From positions 1 to 58,850 of the forward strand of contig JAGWVA010000020.1 of the NCBI GenBank assembly GCA_028875855.1: DNA of 58,850 bases, in the 5' to 3' direction. The notes under the pieces are model-generated. The model saw only the letters and a list, made by a program, of their open reading frames with translations, did no database searches and was not told the DNA's origin. The translations under genes were made by a program, and so were the position numbers. Shown here piece after piece: positions 50,325 to 58,482 of the stretch. The stretch comes from Paracoccaceae bacterium. Lineage in GTDB: Bacteria; Pseudomonadota; Alphaproteobacteria; Rhodobacterales; Rhodobacteraceae. Within the stretch, counting starts at the first letter, position 1. Every line of letters begins with the position of its first letter.

Positions 50325-51712
50325 TCCCGCCAAAGCCGGTTCCGAGACCGGACAAGGTCTCGTTCTGGCGCTACATTCGGCTGTTCCGGCAGGACATCCT
50401 TTCGGCCCAGCCCGCGCGGCTTTACCGCGCCTGGATGGCCGAGTTCCGGACCGCGTTCTTTCGCAGCTACATGTGCAACGATCCCGCGCTGGTTGCCACG
50501 GTGCTGACAGAGCGCCCCGGCGACTTTCCGAAATCGAACCGTATCCGCGAGGGGCTCTTGCCGCTTCTGGGGCAGTCGGTCTTCGTGACCAATGGCGAGA
50601 CGTGGAAACGCCAGCGCCGGATCATCGACCCGGCGTTCGAAGGCGGGAGGCTGCGCGACACCTTCCCGGCCATGCTGGCCGCGGCCGAGGCGGCGGTTGC
50701 GCGAATGACCGTGGGCGTGCAGGAGATCGAGGCGCCCATGAGCCATGCGGCCGCCGATGTAATCTTCCGCACGCTCTTTTCCATTCCGATCGAGCATGCC
50801 CTTGCCGCGCAGGTCTTCGAGGCCTTCCGCGCCTACCAGCGCAGCCAGCCGATCCTGAACCTTGCCGCCTTCGTGCCGCTGCCGCCGCTGTTTCCGCGCC
50901 CGCACCGGCGGGAGACGCTGGCGACCGCGCGTCAGATCCGGTCGCTGATCGCGCGCCTGACCGAAGAGCGCGCGGCAGCGATCGCGGCCGGAACCGCGCC
51001 GGACGATCTGGCCACCAAGATCATGACGACGGCCGATCCGCAGACGGGCGAACGTTTCGACGCGGCCGAGATGGTCGATCAGGTCGCAATCTTCTTCCTG
51101 GCGGGGCACGAGACCTCGGCCTCGGCGCTGGCCTGGGCGCTTTACCTGCTTGCTGCCGCGCCCGAGGTGCAGGAGCGGCTGGCGGCGGAAGTGGCAGACC
51201 TGCCCGCGACACTGAGTTTTGCCGATCTTTCGCGTCTGCGCTTTACCCGCGACGTGTTCCGCGAGACGCTGCGGCTTTATCCGCCGGTGCCGATGATGGT
51301 GCGCGAGGCCCGCTGCCCGGTCCATTTTCGCGGGCGGCGCGTGAAGCGGGGGGCGCAGATCGTTCTCAGCCCCTGGCATCAGCAAAGACACGAGCGGCTG
51401 TGGGACGCGCCCGATGCCTTCGATCCCGACCGGTGGCAGACGGAGGCGGGACGGACCTCGTCGCGGCAGGCCTACATGCCCTTTTCCGCCGGACCGCGCG
51501 TCTGCACGGGCGCGGGCTTCGCCATGGTGGAGGGGCCGCTGCTTCTGGCGCTCTTGGTCCGCGCCTTCCGGTTTGAGGCGGTCGCGGGGAGGGAGCCGGT
51601 TCCGGTGGCGCATCTGACCGTGCGCGCCAAGGACGGGATCTGGCTGCGGGTGACGCGACGGAACGGGGAGGAGGGGGATGCGACGGTCGGTGCGGGGGCA
51701 AGCGGCCGCTGA
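50321..51712 (+). CDS. Cytochrome P450
   Basis: 463 residues, complete. I-helix oxygen-binding motif AGHETSAS near 261-267, K-helix ExxR in RETLRLYPPVPMMVR, PERF-like region FDPDRW, and haem loop FSAGPRVCTGAGFA with axial Cys395. The N-terminus lacks a membrane anchor. Length and the LYPPVPMMVREA/GRRVKRGAQIVLSPWHQQRHERLW pattern resemble bacterial P450s of eukaryote-like, fatty-acid-type clades. No ferredoxin or reductase gene is nearby, so electron partners come from elsewhere. Translationally coupled to the membrane hydrolase gene. Confidence 0.95.
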   Translation: MIPPKPVPRPDKVSFWRYIRLFRQDILSAQPARLYRAWMAEFRTAFFRSYMCNDPALVATVLTERPGDFPKSNRIREGLLPLLGQSVFVTNGETWKRQRRIIDPAFEGGRLRDTFPAMLAAAEAAVARMTVGVQEIEAPMSHAAADVIFRTLFSIPIEHALAAQVFEAFRAYQRSQPILNLAAFVPLPPLFPRPHRRETLATARQIRSLIARLTEERAAAIAAGTAPDDLATKIMTTADPQTGERFDAAEMVDQVAIFFLAGHETSASALAWALYLLAAAPEVQERLAAEVADLPATLSFADLSRLRFTRDVFRETLRLYPPVPMMVREARCPVHFRGRRVKRGAQIVLSPWHQQRHERLWDAPDAFDPDRWQTEAGRTSSRQAYMPFSAGPRVCTGAGFAMVEGPLLLALLVRAFRFEAVAGREPVPVAHLTVRAKDGIWLRVTRRNGEEGDATVGAGASGR

Positions 51713-51862
51713 AACGCTTGGCGGGACGCAACGGTTGGTGCGGCTTGGACCGGGCGGCTACGAGGTCGGCGGCGAGGTAACTGCCCGGCGGATTCCCCGA
51801 AAACGTTCGAGGCTTCTAGCGAATTCGCATCCGAAGACCGTTCATCTTGACGACCCGCTTCT

Positions 51863-51887
51863 TACGATTTTTCGTCGAAAAATCGTA
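51863..51887. repeat. Palindromic repeat CGATTTTTCG-T-CGAAAAATCG, copy 3 (extended arms)
   Basis: The same 21-bp core as at 26703, extended to a 25-bp perfect palindrome (TA...TA ends). It lies between the convergent P450 gene (stop 51712) and the 76-residue gene (stop 51929), fitting a bidirectional terminator. The rest of the 216-bp gap shows no gene. Confidence 0.75.
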
Positions 51888-51928
51888 TATTGGATCACGG
51901 GTTTCGTCCGAACACGGCGGAACGGCTC

Positions 51929-52159
51929 TCAGCAGATCACTTTCAACTGGCCCGGATTGCAGATCACGATGAACTGCCCGCCGGTTTCCAGCAGATGATA
52001 GCCACGCCGCGTGACTTCTTCGATGAACCGTTCCCGACCGACTTCCCGCGCGACCCATCGGCTACTTCGTCGGATCACGCCACCGCGCAAGACCGCCTTG
52101 GCGGCGAACATCTGGGCAATCCAGGGATCGGGTTGGTTTGGGCGGGTCAGGGTCAGCAT
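51929..52159 (-). CDS. Small conserved-looking protein, end of the metF operon
   Basis: 76 residues, function unknown. WIAQMFAAKAVLRGGVIRRSSRWVAREVGRERFIEEVTRRGYHLLETGGQFIVICN reads as a compact mixed alpha/beta domain. I recall similar small proteins in Rhodobacterales carrying the label phosphoribosylanthranilate isomerase, which is not credible at this size. It lies 42 bp downstream of the MTHF methyltransferase gene on the same strand, so it is probably co-transcribed with it. Start at ATG 52159; a later ATG would leave about 60 residues. Confidence 0.65.
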   Translation of the reverse strand: MLTLTRPNQPDPWIAQMFAAKAVLRGGVIRRSSRWVAREVGRERFIEEVTRRGYHLLETGGQFIVICNPGQLKVIC

Positions 52160-52201
52160 GGGCCGACCCTGACCGATTCCTGTTAAGAAAAGGTTGCCGT
52201 C

Positions 52202-53182
52202 TCAGCCCCGCGCCCGGCGTCCGCCGCGGCGGCCCGAGGTCGCGCTGGCGGCCGCGGCCGAGGCTTCCGCGAAGGTGGCGCCCCCGGCGACAGCCTCGAT
52301 CACCTTCGAGAAGCGGATCCATTCGCCGCCGTTCGGGTCGTGGTTCATCAGGAAGTTGGCCGCGCGGATCGCCTCCATTTCCTGCTGGCGCACCGGGTTC
52401 ATGATGGCCGAGGTCATCCCCGCACCGATCGCCATCGGCAGGAAGGCCCCGTTGATCCCGTGCCGATGCGGCAGGCCGAAAGAGATGTTGGACGCGCCGC
52501 AGGTCGTGTTCACGCCCAGCTCGTCGCGCAGCCGGCGGACGAGCGCAAAGACCTGCTGGCCAGCCGAAGCCATCGCGCCGACCGGCATGACCAGCGGGTC
52601 CACCACGATGTCATGCGCGGGGATGCCGAAATCGGCGGCGCGCTCGACGATCTTCTTGGCCACGGCAAAGCGCACGTCGGGGTCCTGGCTGATGCCGGTG
52701 TCGTCGTTCGAGATCGCCACGACCGGCACGTTGTATTTCTTGACCAGCGGCAGCACGCGCTCCAGCCGTTCCTCTTCGCCCGTGACCGAGTTCAACAGCG
52801 GCCGGCCCTCGCAGGCCGCAAGCCCGGCCTCGAGCGCTGCGGGAACCGAACTGTCGATGCACAGCGGCACATCGACCACACCCTGCACGCAGGCAATCAG
52901 GTCGCGCATCAGGGGCGGCTCGACGAAGTTGTTGTCGGCATAGCGCGGGTCTTCGGCCATCTTGTTGGTGAACACGGCGCCCGAGTTGATGTCGAGCACG
53001 GTCGCCCCGCAGGCCACCTGTTCCAGTGCGTCCTTGATGACGGTTTCGAAATTGCCGGCCTCAAGCTCGGCCGCCAGCTTCTTGCGCCCCGTGGGGTTGA
53101 TGCGCTCGCCGATGACGCAGAAGGGTTCGTCGAAACCGATGACGACTGTCTTGGTTTTCGATTCGATGACGGTACGGGTCAT
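52202..53182 (-). CDS. Methyltetrahydrofolate methyltransferase (MTHF-binding part of split methionine synthase)
   Basis: 326 residues, a pterin-binding TIM barrel. CVIGERINPTGRKKLAAELEAGNF, CGATVLDINSGAV, PLCIDSSVPAALEAGL, NSVTGEEERL and TTCGASNISFGLPHRHGIN are the pterin-site motifs shared by MetH domain 2 and corrinoid methyltransferases. It lacks homocysteine- and B12-binding domains, so it must pass the methyl group to a separate corrinoid protein. Start at ATG 53182; the frame reads on upstream through metF out of phase. It lies 8 bp after the metF stop. The last 20 residues are Arg/Gly-rich. Confidence 0.88.
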   Translation of the reverse strand: MTRTVIESKTKTVVIGFDEPFCVIGERINPTGRKKLAAELEAGNFETVIKDALEQVACGATVLDINSGAVFTNKMAEDPRYADNNFVEPPLMRDLIACVQGVVDVPLCIDSSVPAALEAGLAACEGRPLLNSVTGEEERLERVLPLVKKYNVPVVAISNDDTGISQDPDVRFAVAKKIVERAADFGIPAHDIVVDPLVMPVGAMASAGQQVFALVRRLRDELGVNTTCGASNISFGLPHRHGINGAFLPMAIGAGMTSAIMNPVRQQEMEAIRAANFLMNHDPNGGEWIRFSKVIEAVAGGATFAEASAAAASATSGRRGGRRARG

Positions 53183-53190
53183 GGCTGTCC

Positions 53191-54117
53191 TTACTCTTGC
53201 GCGGCCGGGATGGCGGAGGTGCCACCGTGCTCGATGGCCCAGGTTGCGTTGGTCTTGATCCCGCCCAGCGGGAAGAAATGCACGGCTTCGATGCCGAAAT
53301 CGGGATGCGCGGCCTTGTGGGCGGCAAGCTCTGCGATGAACTCGTCGGGCTCGAACGGCAGCAGCAGCTTCGTCACGTCCTTCGCGCGCTTCTGCAGGAC
53401 GCGAAGCGAAGGGCCGACGCCGCAGGCGATGGCGAATTTCAGAAGCGTTTGCAGCTTCGCGGGCCCAGCCACGCCGATATGGATCGGCAGATCGATCCCT
53501 TCGGCCTTGAGCCGGTCCGCCCAGGCGATCACCGGGCCGGCCTCGAAGCAGAACTGGGTCGCCAGCGCCATCGTCGCGCCGGTGCGCTCGGCGAAGGCCT
53601 GCTTCCAGCGCAGCGCCTCCATCACGTTGCGGTCCGAACCGTCGGGGTCGATGTCGCGGTTGCCCTCGGGGTGGCCGGCGACATGGAGCCGGTCGAAATC
53701 TCCGAAAAGCCCGCTGTCGAGCAACTGCATCGAGGTGTGGAACTCGCCCACCGGCTGCGGCACGCCGCCGGCCAGCAGAAGCGCCTGCCGCACATCCGCC
53801 TCGCCCCGATAGCGGGCGATCCAGTCCGCCAGCGTCGCGCGGTCCTTGATGATGCGCGCGGGGAAGTGCGGCATGACGGCAAAGCCCTCGGCATTCAGCC
53901 GCTTGGCTGTCGCCACCATATCCTCGATCGGGGTGCCGTCGATATGGGCGATGTAAACCCGGGTGCCGCGCGGCAGGAGCGCACGGAAATCCTCGATCTT
54001 CTCGGCCGTGCGCGGCATCACCTCGATCGAGAAGCCCTTGAGGAAGGCCTCGACCTCGGCGGGGGTGCCGCCCTCGTGTTTCGCCGGCTCGGAGCGGCGG
54101 AAGTTCAACAGCGCCAT
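53191..54117 (-). CDS. metF: Methylenetetrahydrofolate reductase (MetF-like)
   Basis: 308 residues, divergent member of the MTHFR fold. FSIEVMPRTAEKI (conserved Glu in the first strand), VYIAHIDGTPIEDMVATAKRL, MPHFPARIIKD, LHVAGHPEGNRDI and ATQFCFEAGPVIAWADRL are the recognisable MTHFR elements. It produces 5-methyl-THF, the methyl donor used by the protein encoded immediately downstream. Middle gene of the operon 54452-51929. The sequence is far enough from enteric MetF that I rely on the motifs together with context. Confidence 0.87.
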   Translation of the reverse strand: MALLNFRRSEPAKHEGGTPAEVEAFLKGFSIEVMPRTAEKIEDFRALLPRGTRVYIAHIDGTPIEDMVATAKRLNAEGFAVMPHFPARIIKDRATLADWIARYRGEADVRQALLLAGGVPQPVGEFHTSMQLLDSGLFGDFDRLHVAGHPEGNRDIDPDGSDRNVMEALRWKQAFAERTGATMALATQFCFEAGPVIAWADRLKAEGIDLPIHIGVAGPAKLQTLLKFAIACGVGPSLRVLQKRAKDVTKLLLPFEPDEFIAELAAHKAAHPDFGIEAVHFFPLGGIKTNATWAIEHGGTSAIPAAQE

Positions 54118-54155
54118 GGCAGCCTCCCAAAGGGTTCGGGGCGAAAGGGGCGGCG

Positions 54156-54452
54156 TCAGTTCCGTCCCTCGTTCTCAATCAACGCGGCAAGCCGCGCGGT
54201 GTCGTATTCGGCCTCGATCCGCGCCGCCTCGGCATCGGCGACCTGATCGGGATCGCCCTCCACCTCGTAAGGCGCGGCCTTGCGCCATTCGGCGAGGTAG
54301 CTGTCGGTGTCCCGCGCACCCACCTTCATGGCACAGCGGTCGATCGCTTTCTCGAACCGCTCATGAAGCTGACGCTTGGACCCCCGGCGCCCCTTGCCCA
54401 CGATGACCTGCGCAGGAATGTCGCGCCAATAGACGATCGTGACTTCGGGCAT
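54156..54452 (-). CDS. PF13769-type ('virulence factor') small protein, first gene of the metF operon
   Basis: 98 residues from the ATG at 54452 (MPEVTIVYWRDIPAQVIVGKG). The short beta-strand start followed by KGRRGSKRQLHERFEKAIDRCAMKVG and DTDSYLAEWRKA matches the small family called virulence factor in alphaproteobacteria, a name without functional basis. It lies 38 bp before metF and seems conserved beside metF and the MTHF methyltransferase in related genomes (recalled), which suggests a role in that methyl-transfer pathway. An upstream open stretch of 53 codons is not family-like. Confidence 0.78.
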   Translation of the reverse strand: MPEVTIVYWRDIPAQVIVGKGRRGSKRQLHERFEKAIDRCAMKVGARDTDSYLAEWRKAAPYEVEGDPDQVADAEAARIEAEYDTARLAALIENEGRN

Positions 54453-54603
54453 CCGTGATTCTCCCCCTTGCCGCTCAGGCCGGTATAGGCGCGCCGCGGC
54501 GATGAACTCTGCCGGTTTTCGACCTGCCGAATGCGCAGAGCGACCCGGCCCCTTGCCTTGTAGGAAATCGCCGCGCGCACGGCCAGACGCTGGGGGGTGA
54601 AAA

Positions 54604-54645
54604 ATCCTCATGTCCGAGATGAAGGATTTCGATCCGGCCCTTCAT
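54604..54645 (-). promoter_or_regulatory. Overlapping inverted repeats in the leader of the metF operon
   Basis: Three half-sites on the plus strand: ATCCTCAT (54604-54611), ATGAAGGAT (54619-54627), CCTTCAT (54639-54645). The middle one can pair with either neighbour. On the minus strand the second hairpin (AAATCCTTCAT with ATGAGGATTT, loop CTCGGAC) ends in TTTTT, like a terminator. This could be an attenuator or a set of operator half-sites 150-190 bp upstream of the operon start. Confidence 0.45.
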
Positions 54646-54661
54646 GACACGCGCGTGACGC

Positions 54662-54690
54662 TTGCACGGGGGCGGAAGCGCCTGTAGCCT
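54662..54690 (+). promoter_or_regulatory. Candidate promoter of the ppx-like gene
   Basis: TTGCAC (54662-54667) and TAGCCT (54685-54690) with a 17-bp spacer, about 30 bp upstream of the ATG at 54721. Good spacing, moderate boxes. Confidence 0.4.
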
Positions 54691-54720
54691 GATGTCAACT
54701 TGATATCGGAGGGCGACGCG

Positions 54721-55848
54721 ATGACGCCCGAGCGTCCCAATGCGGAGGGCGCGTTCCCGGCGGAGGCGTGGTCCGCGCCGGTCGAGCCGTCCGAGCCGCG
54801 CACATCGGACCCGGCGCAGCTTTATGCCGCGCTGGATCTCGGCACGAACAGTTGCCGCATGCTGATTGCCCAACCGCGGGGCACGCAGTTTCATGTCATT
54901 GACAGCTTCTCGAAGACGGTCCGCCTTGGATTGGGCCTCGAGGCGTCGGGCCGGCTCAGCCGCGCCTCGATGGGGCGCACGGTGCAGGCGCTGCGCGTCT
55001 GCCAGAAGAAGATCGAGGCGCATCAGGTCACGCGGATGCGCCTTGTGGCGACCGAAGCCTGCCGGCGGGCGCGCAATGCCCGCGATTTCATCCGCAACGT
55101 GCAGCGCGAGACGGGCCTCCGGCTCGAGATCATCGCCCCCGAGGAAGAGGCGCGGCTGGCGGTCGTCTCCTGCGCCTCGCTGGTGGGCAAGCGGACAGAG
55201 CAGTTGCTGGTCGTCGATATCGGCGGCGGCTCGACCGAGCTTGTCTGGATCGACCTTTCCGAGGTGCCGCCCAAGGACCGCTCGCGCGCGATCATGCGGC
55301 TGCACGCGGGCTTCAAGCAGCCCGACAGCGGGCGTCCGGTCGCCAAGGTGGTGGACTGGATCAGCGTTCCGCTGGGCGTGGCGACCTTGCGCGACCAGTT
55401 CATCGACGTCGAGGACGACGCCGCCCGCTTTGCGCTGATGAGTTGGTTCTTTGAGGAAAAGCTGGCCGATTTCTCGCCCTACAACGCCGAACAGCCGCGC
55501 GAAGGGTTTCAGATCATCGGCACCTCGGGCACGGTGACGACGGTCGCGGCCTCGTTTCTTGGCCTCAAGCGTTATGACCGCAACAAGGTGGACGGGCTGC
55601 GCATGACCTCGGACCAGATCGACCGGGTGATCCGCGACTACCTAGATCTTGGCCCCGAAGGGCGGCGCACCGATCCGCGCATCGGGCGGGACCGGCATGC
55701 GCTCATCATGTCGGGGGCGGCGATCCTGCAGACGCTGATGCGGATCTGGCCGACGGACCGCCTGTCGGTCGCCGACCGCGGTCTGCGCGAAGGGCTGCTT
55801 TATGCCCAGATGTGCGCCGATGGCGTGCTGGGGAATGCGCTGGATTGA
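54721..55848 (+). CDS. Ppx/GppA phosphatase family protein
   Basis: 375 residues, one Ppx/GppA domain of the ASKHA fold. The N-terminal phosphate loop is ALDLGTNSCRML (about 37-48), and the second is VVDIGGGSTELVW near 168. TSGTVTTVAASFLGL and ADRGLREGLLY are conserved. Members hydrolyse polyphosphate or pppGpp; the short one-domain form does not distinguish them. The presence of ppk2 in the same window makes polyphosphate a reasonable substrate. ATG at 54721 follows TCGGAGGG; a TTG at 54700 would add 7 residues. Confidence 0.9.
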   Translation: MTPERPNAEGAFPAEAWSAPVEPSEPRTSDPAQLYAALDLGTNSCRMLIAQPRGTQFHVIDSFSKTVRLGLGLEASGRLSRASMGRTVQALRVCQKKIEAHQVTRMRLVATEACRRARNARDFIRNVQRETGLRLEIIAPEEEARLAVVSCASLVGKRTEQLLVVDIGGGSTELVWIDLSEVPPKDRSRAIMRLHAGFKQPDSGRPVAKVVDWISVPLGVATLRDQFIDVEDDAARFALMSWFFEEKLADFSPYNAEQPREGFQIIGTSGTVTTVAASFLGLKRYDRNKVDGLRMTSDQIDRVIRDYLDLGPEGRRTDPRIGRDRHALIMSGAAILQTLMRIWPTDRLSVADRGLREGLLYAQMCADGVLGNALD

Positions 55849-55926
55849 CCGGCCATCCCGGCGCGGACTTGTTCACCGCCGCGCAAGCCGGTAACGGCAG
55901 GGATCGACCGGAGAACGGGGGCGAGC

Positions 55927-56685
55927 GTGACCACGAAGAAGACAGGCACCGGAAACACCAGCGGGCGCGGCCAGCGCGACCTGCGCGTGCGGGTCAAGAC
56001 CGCCAAGGGGCGCAAGCTGTCCTCGACCCTCTGGCTGGAGCGGCAGTTGAACGACCCCTACGTCCAGCGCGCCAAGCGCGAGGGTTACCGCGGTCGTGCG
56101 GCCTTCAAGATCCTGGAGCTTGACGACAAGTTCCGCTTTCTCGTGCCCGGCGCGCGGGTGGTGGACCTTGGCTGCGCGCCCGGCGGCTGGTGTCAGGTGG
56201 CCGTGGCCCGCGTGAATGCGCTTGGCGAGAAGAAGGGCAAGGCGATCGGCACGGTTCTGGGGGTCGATCTGCAAGAGGTCGCACCCATCGCCGGGGCGGA
56301 TATCCACCAGCTCGATTTCCTGGAAGAAGATGCCGAGGCAAAGGTGAAGGGCTGGCTGGGTGGCGGGGCCGACGTCGTGATGAGCGACATGGCCCCCTCG
56401 GCGAGCGGCAACAAGCAGGTGGACCACCTCCGCATCATCGCGCTGTGCGAAGCGGCGGCGGAATTTGCCTTCGACGTGCTGGAAGAGGGCGGCACCTTCG
56501 TCGCCAAGGTGCTGGCGGGCGGGGCCGAGCAGGAATTGCAGGCGCGGCTGAAGAAGGCCTTCACCAAGGTCGCGAACGTCAAGCCGCCCGCGAGCCGCGC
56601 CGACAGTTCCGAGAAATTCGTGGTGGCGACGGGTTTTCGCGGCCGGCCGGAGGAACCCGGGGCGGACGACGGGGACGACGTGTAA
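55927..56685 (+). CDS. rlmE: 23S rRNA (uridine-2'-O)-methyltransferase RlmE (FtsJ/RrmJ)
   Basis: 252 residues from a GTG at 55927. It methylates the 2'-O of U2552 in 23S rRNA late in 50S assembly. The SAM-binding loop is [16 protein letters not shown] near 78; the catalytic K-D-K set is visible as [27 protein letters not shown] and [28 protein letters not shown] is the end motif. A basic N-terminal extension of about 25 residues and a short acidic tail flank the core. It follows the ppx-like gene by 78 bp, likely in one transcript. Confidence 0.95.
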   Translation: MTTKKTGTGNTSGRGQRDLRVRVKTAKGRKLSSTLWLERQLNDPYVQRAKREGYRGRAAFKILELDDKFRFLVPGARVVDLGCAPGGWCQVAVARVNALGEKKGKAIGTVLGVDLQEVAPIAGADIHQLDFLEEDAEAKVKGWLGGGADVVMSDMAPSASGNKQVDHLRIIALCEAAAEFAFDVLEEGGTFVAKVLAGGAEQELQARLKKAFTKVANVKPPASRADSSEKFVVATGFRGRPEEPGADDGDDV

Positions 56686-56844
56686 CGTCTGTGCGGCTGA
56701 ACCGTTGTTGAAGGCGTGGGGCAACGGACCGCGGGGCGTGACGCCGCCGGTCAGCGTCAGCGCGAGGCCAGGACCGCGAGACACGATCTGGACGCCGCCG
56801 CCCCGCACGCCATATTCCTTTCCGAAGACCGTCAGGAGGACCCG

Positions 56845-57309
56845 ATGAGTCAGAAGACCTATGCCAAGACCGCCGATGCGATCGCCCGGCTCACGCCCGA
56901 GCAATACCGCGTCACCCAGCAGAACGGCACCGAGCGGCCGTTCATGAACGAATTCCACGACTTCAAGGGCGATGGCCTGTATGTCGATATCGTCTCGGGC
57001 GAGCCGCTCTTCACCTCGCTCGACAAGTTCGACTCGGGCTGCGGCTGGCCCAGCTTCGCCCGCCCGCTGGTCGAGGAGAACGTGGTCGAACTGACCGATC
57101 GCAGCCATGGCATGATCCGCACCGAGGTGCGATCGACCCATGGCGACAGCCACCTTGGCCATGTCTTCAACGACGGGCCGCGCGAACTGGGCGGTTTGCG
57201 CTATTGCATCAACTCGGCCAGCTTGCGCTTCATCCCGGTGGAAGACCTTGAGGCCGAAGGTTACGGCGATTACCGCGCGATCTTCGACGCGGCAGAGGAG
57301 GACAACTGA
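56845..57309 (+). CDS. msrB: Peptide-methionine (R)-S-oxide reductase MsrB
   Basis: 154 residues. It reduces the R epimer of methionine sulfoxide. The catalytic cysteine is Cys121 in [12 protein letters not shown], and Cys66 in DSGCGWPSF is the resolving one. The two CxxC zinc pairs of many MsrB proteins are absent, so this is the zinc-free form. [15 protein letters not shown] is conserved. ATG at 56845 is preceded by a strong CAGGAGGA. The stop overlaps the msrA start (TGATG). Confidence 0.96.
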   Translation: MSQKTYAKTADAIARLTPEQYRVTQQNGTERPFMNEFHDFKGDGLYVDIVSGEPLFTSLDKFDSGCGWPSFARPLVEENVVELTDRSHGMIRTEVRSTHGDSHLGHVFNDGPRELGGLRYCINSASLRFIPVEDLEAEGYGDYRAIFDAAEEDN

Positions 57310-57821
57310 TGGCGGACATGACCGAACGCGCGATCCTTGCAGGCGGCTGTTTCTGGGGCATGCAGGATCTCTTGCGCCGCAAGCCCGGCGTGCTGAAGAC
57401 CCGCGTGGGCTATTCGGGCGGCGAGGTGGCGAATGCGACCTATCGCAACCACGGCCACCATGCCGAGGCGGTGGAGATCCTGTTCGACCCCGTGCAGATC
57501 AGCTTCCGCGAGCTGCTGGAGTTCTTCTTCCAGATCCACGACCCGACCACGGCGGACCGTCAGGGCAACGACCTTGGGCCCAGCTACCGCTCGGCCATCT
57601 TCTATTGCTCGCCGGAACAGAAGCAGGTCGCCGAAGACACGATTGCCGACGTGAACGCCTCGGGCCTCTGGCCCGGCAAGGTGGTGACCGAGGTGAAGCC
57701 CGCCGGCGACTTCTGGGAAGCCGAGCCCGAGCATCAGGATTACCTGATCCGCTACCCGAACGGCTACACCTGCCACTTCGTGCGGCCGAACTGGAAGCTG
57801 CCCCGCCGCGCGGCGGAATGA
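57309..57821 (+). CDS. msrA: Peptide-methionine (S)-S-oxide reductase MsrA
   Basis: 170 residues. It reduces the S epimer of methionine sulfoxide. The catalytic Cys14 is in [14 protein letters not shown], followed by [31 protein letters not shown] and [23 protein letters not shown], all standard MsrA motifs. Two further cysteines (FYCSPEQ, YTCHFV) could serve as resolving residues. Translationally coupled to msrB, giving a pair that repairs both epimers. It ends one base before the convergent YdcF-like gene, with no terminator visible. Confidence 0.96.
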   Translation: MADMTERAILAGGCFWGMQDLLRRKPGVLKTRVGYSGGEVANATYRNHGHHAEAVEILFDPVQISFRELLEFFFQIHDPTTADRQGNDLGPSYRSAIFYCSPEQKQVAEDTIADVNASGLWPGKVVTEVKPAGDFWEAEPEHQDYLIRYPNGYTCHFVRPNWKLPRRAAE

Positions 57822-57822
57822 G

Positions 57823-58482
57823 CTAGGAGATCAGTTTCTCGACCTTCCGTTCGGGGGCGCCATAGGCCTGCATCAAGGTCGCGGCGCCCCCGCGCAGGAT
57901 GTTGAACGGGATCTTCAACACCTCCAGCCCAAGATCGCGCCAGCTGTAGAGCGGCGCCGCCCCATCCGCCGCGACCAGCGTCAGGTTCGTGAACCCCGCC
58001 CAGCGGAACGAGGCCCAGGCCCGGGGCAGGTGGTAGCGATGGCTGACCAGGATCACCGGCGCGGCAAGGCCGCCCTTCAGCCTCTTGTCCAGAATCCGCG
58101 CGCTGAAAAGCGCGTTCTGCAGCGTCGAGGTGGAATCGGGATCGAGAAGGATCGCCCTGGGGTCCACGCCTTCGGTCACCGCGCGGTTGACCATGTGGTC
58201 CGAAATCACCCCGCCGTCGCCCCAGACCGTGCCCGTGAACATCAGAAGCGGCGCGGCCCCCGCCTTCCAGAGCGCCACACCGCGATCCACCCGCGCCTTC
58301 GTCTGGGGGCCAAGATCGCCGTCCGGCCCCGTCTCGCCCGACAGCACGACGATGGCCTGCGCGGTCTTCGGCAGGGCGGGGTCATGGTAGGTCATCACCC
58401 ACCAGAGCGGCACGGCAAAGGACAGGACGGCCACGATCAGCCCCAGACGGATCAGGGCGCGCAGGAGCGACAGCAGCCTCAT
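57823..58482 (-). CDS. YdcF/DUF218 family membrane-anchored protein
   Basis: 219 residues from the ATG at 58482. An N-terminal membrane helix (IRLGLIVAVLSFAVPLWWV, about 10-30) is followed by a DUF218 domain: AIVVLSGETGPDGDLGPQTKARVDRGVALWKAG, LLDPDSTSTLQNALFSARIL and VSHRYHLPRAWASFRWAG. Relatives include YdcF, SanA and ElyC, implicated in envelope integrity. Enzymatic activity is unproven. Its start overlaps the stop of the upstream MFS gene (ATGA). Confidence 0.88.
   Translation of the reverse strand: MRLLSLLRALIRLGLIVAVLSFAVPLWWVMTYHDPALPKTAQAIVVLSGETGPDGDLGPQTKARVDRGVALWKAGAAPLLMFTGTVWGDGGVISDHMVNRAVTEGVDPRAILLDPDSTSTLQNALFSARILDKRLKGGLAAPVILVSHRYHLPRAWASFRWAGFTNLTLVAADGAAPLYSWRDLGLEVLKIPFNILRGGAATLMQAYGAPERKVEKLIS

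Noticed and set aside
52202-54178. Apparent 658-residue fusion ending in the MTHF methyltransferase
   Set aside because: The first half is metF read in the wrong frame. The real methyltransferase begins at the ATG at 53182, and metF is a separate gene with its own start and stop.
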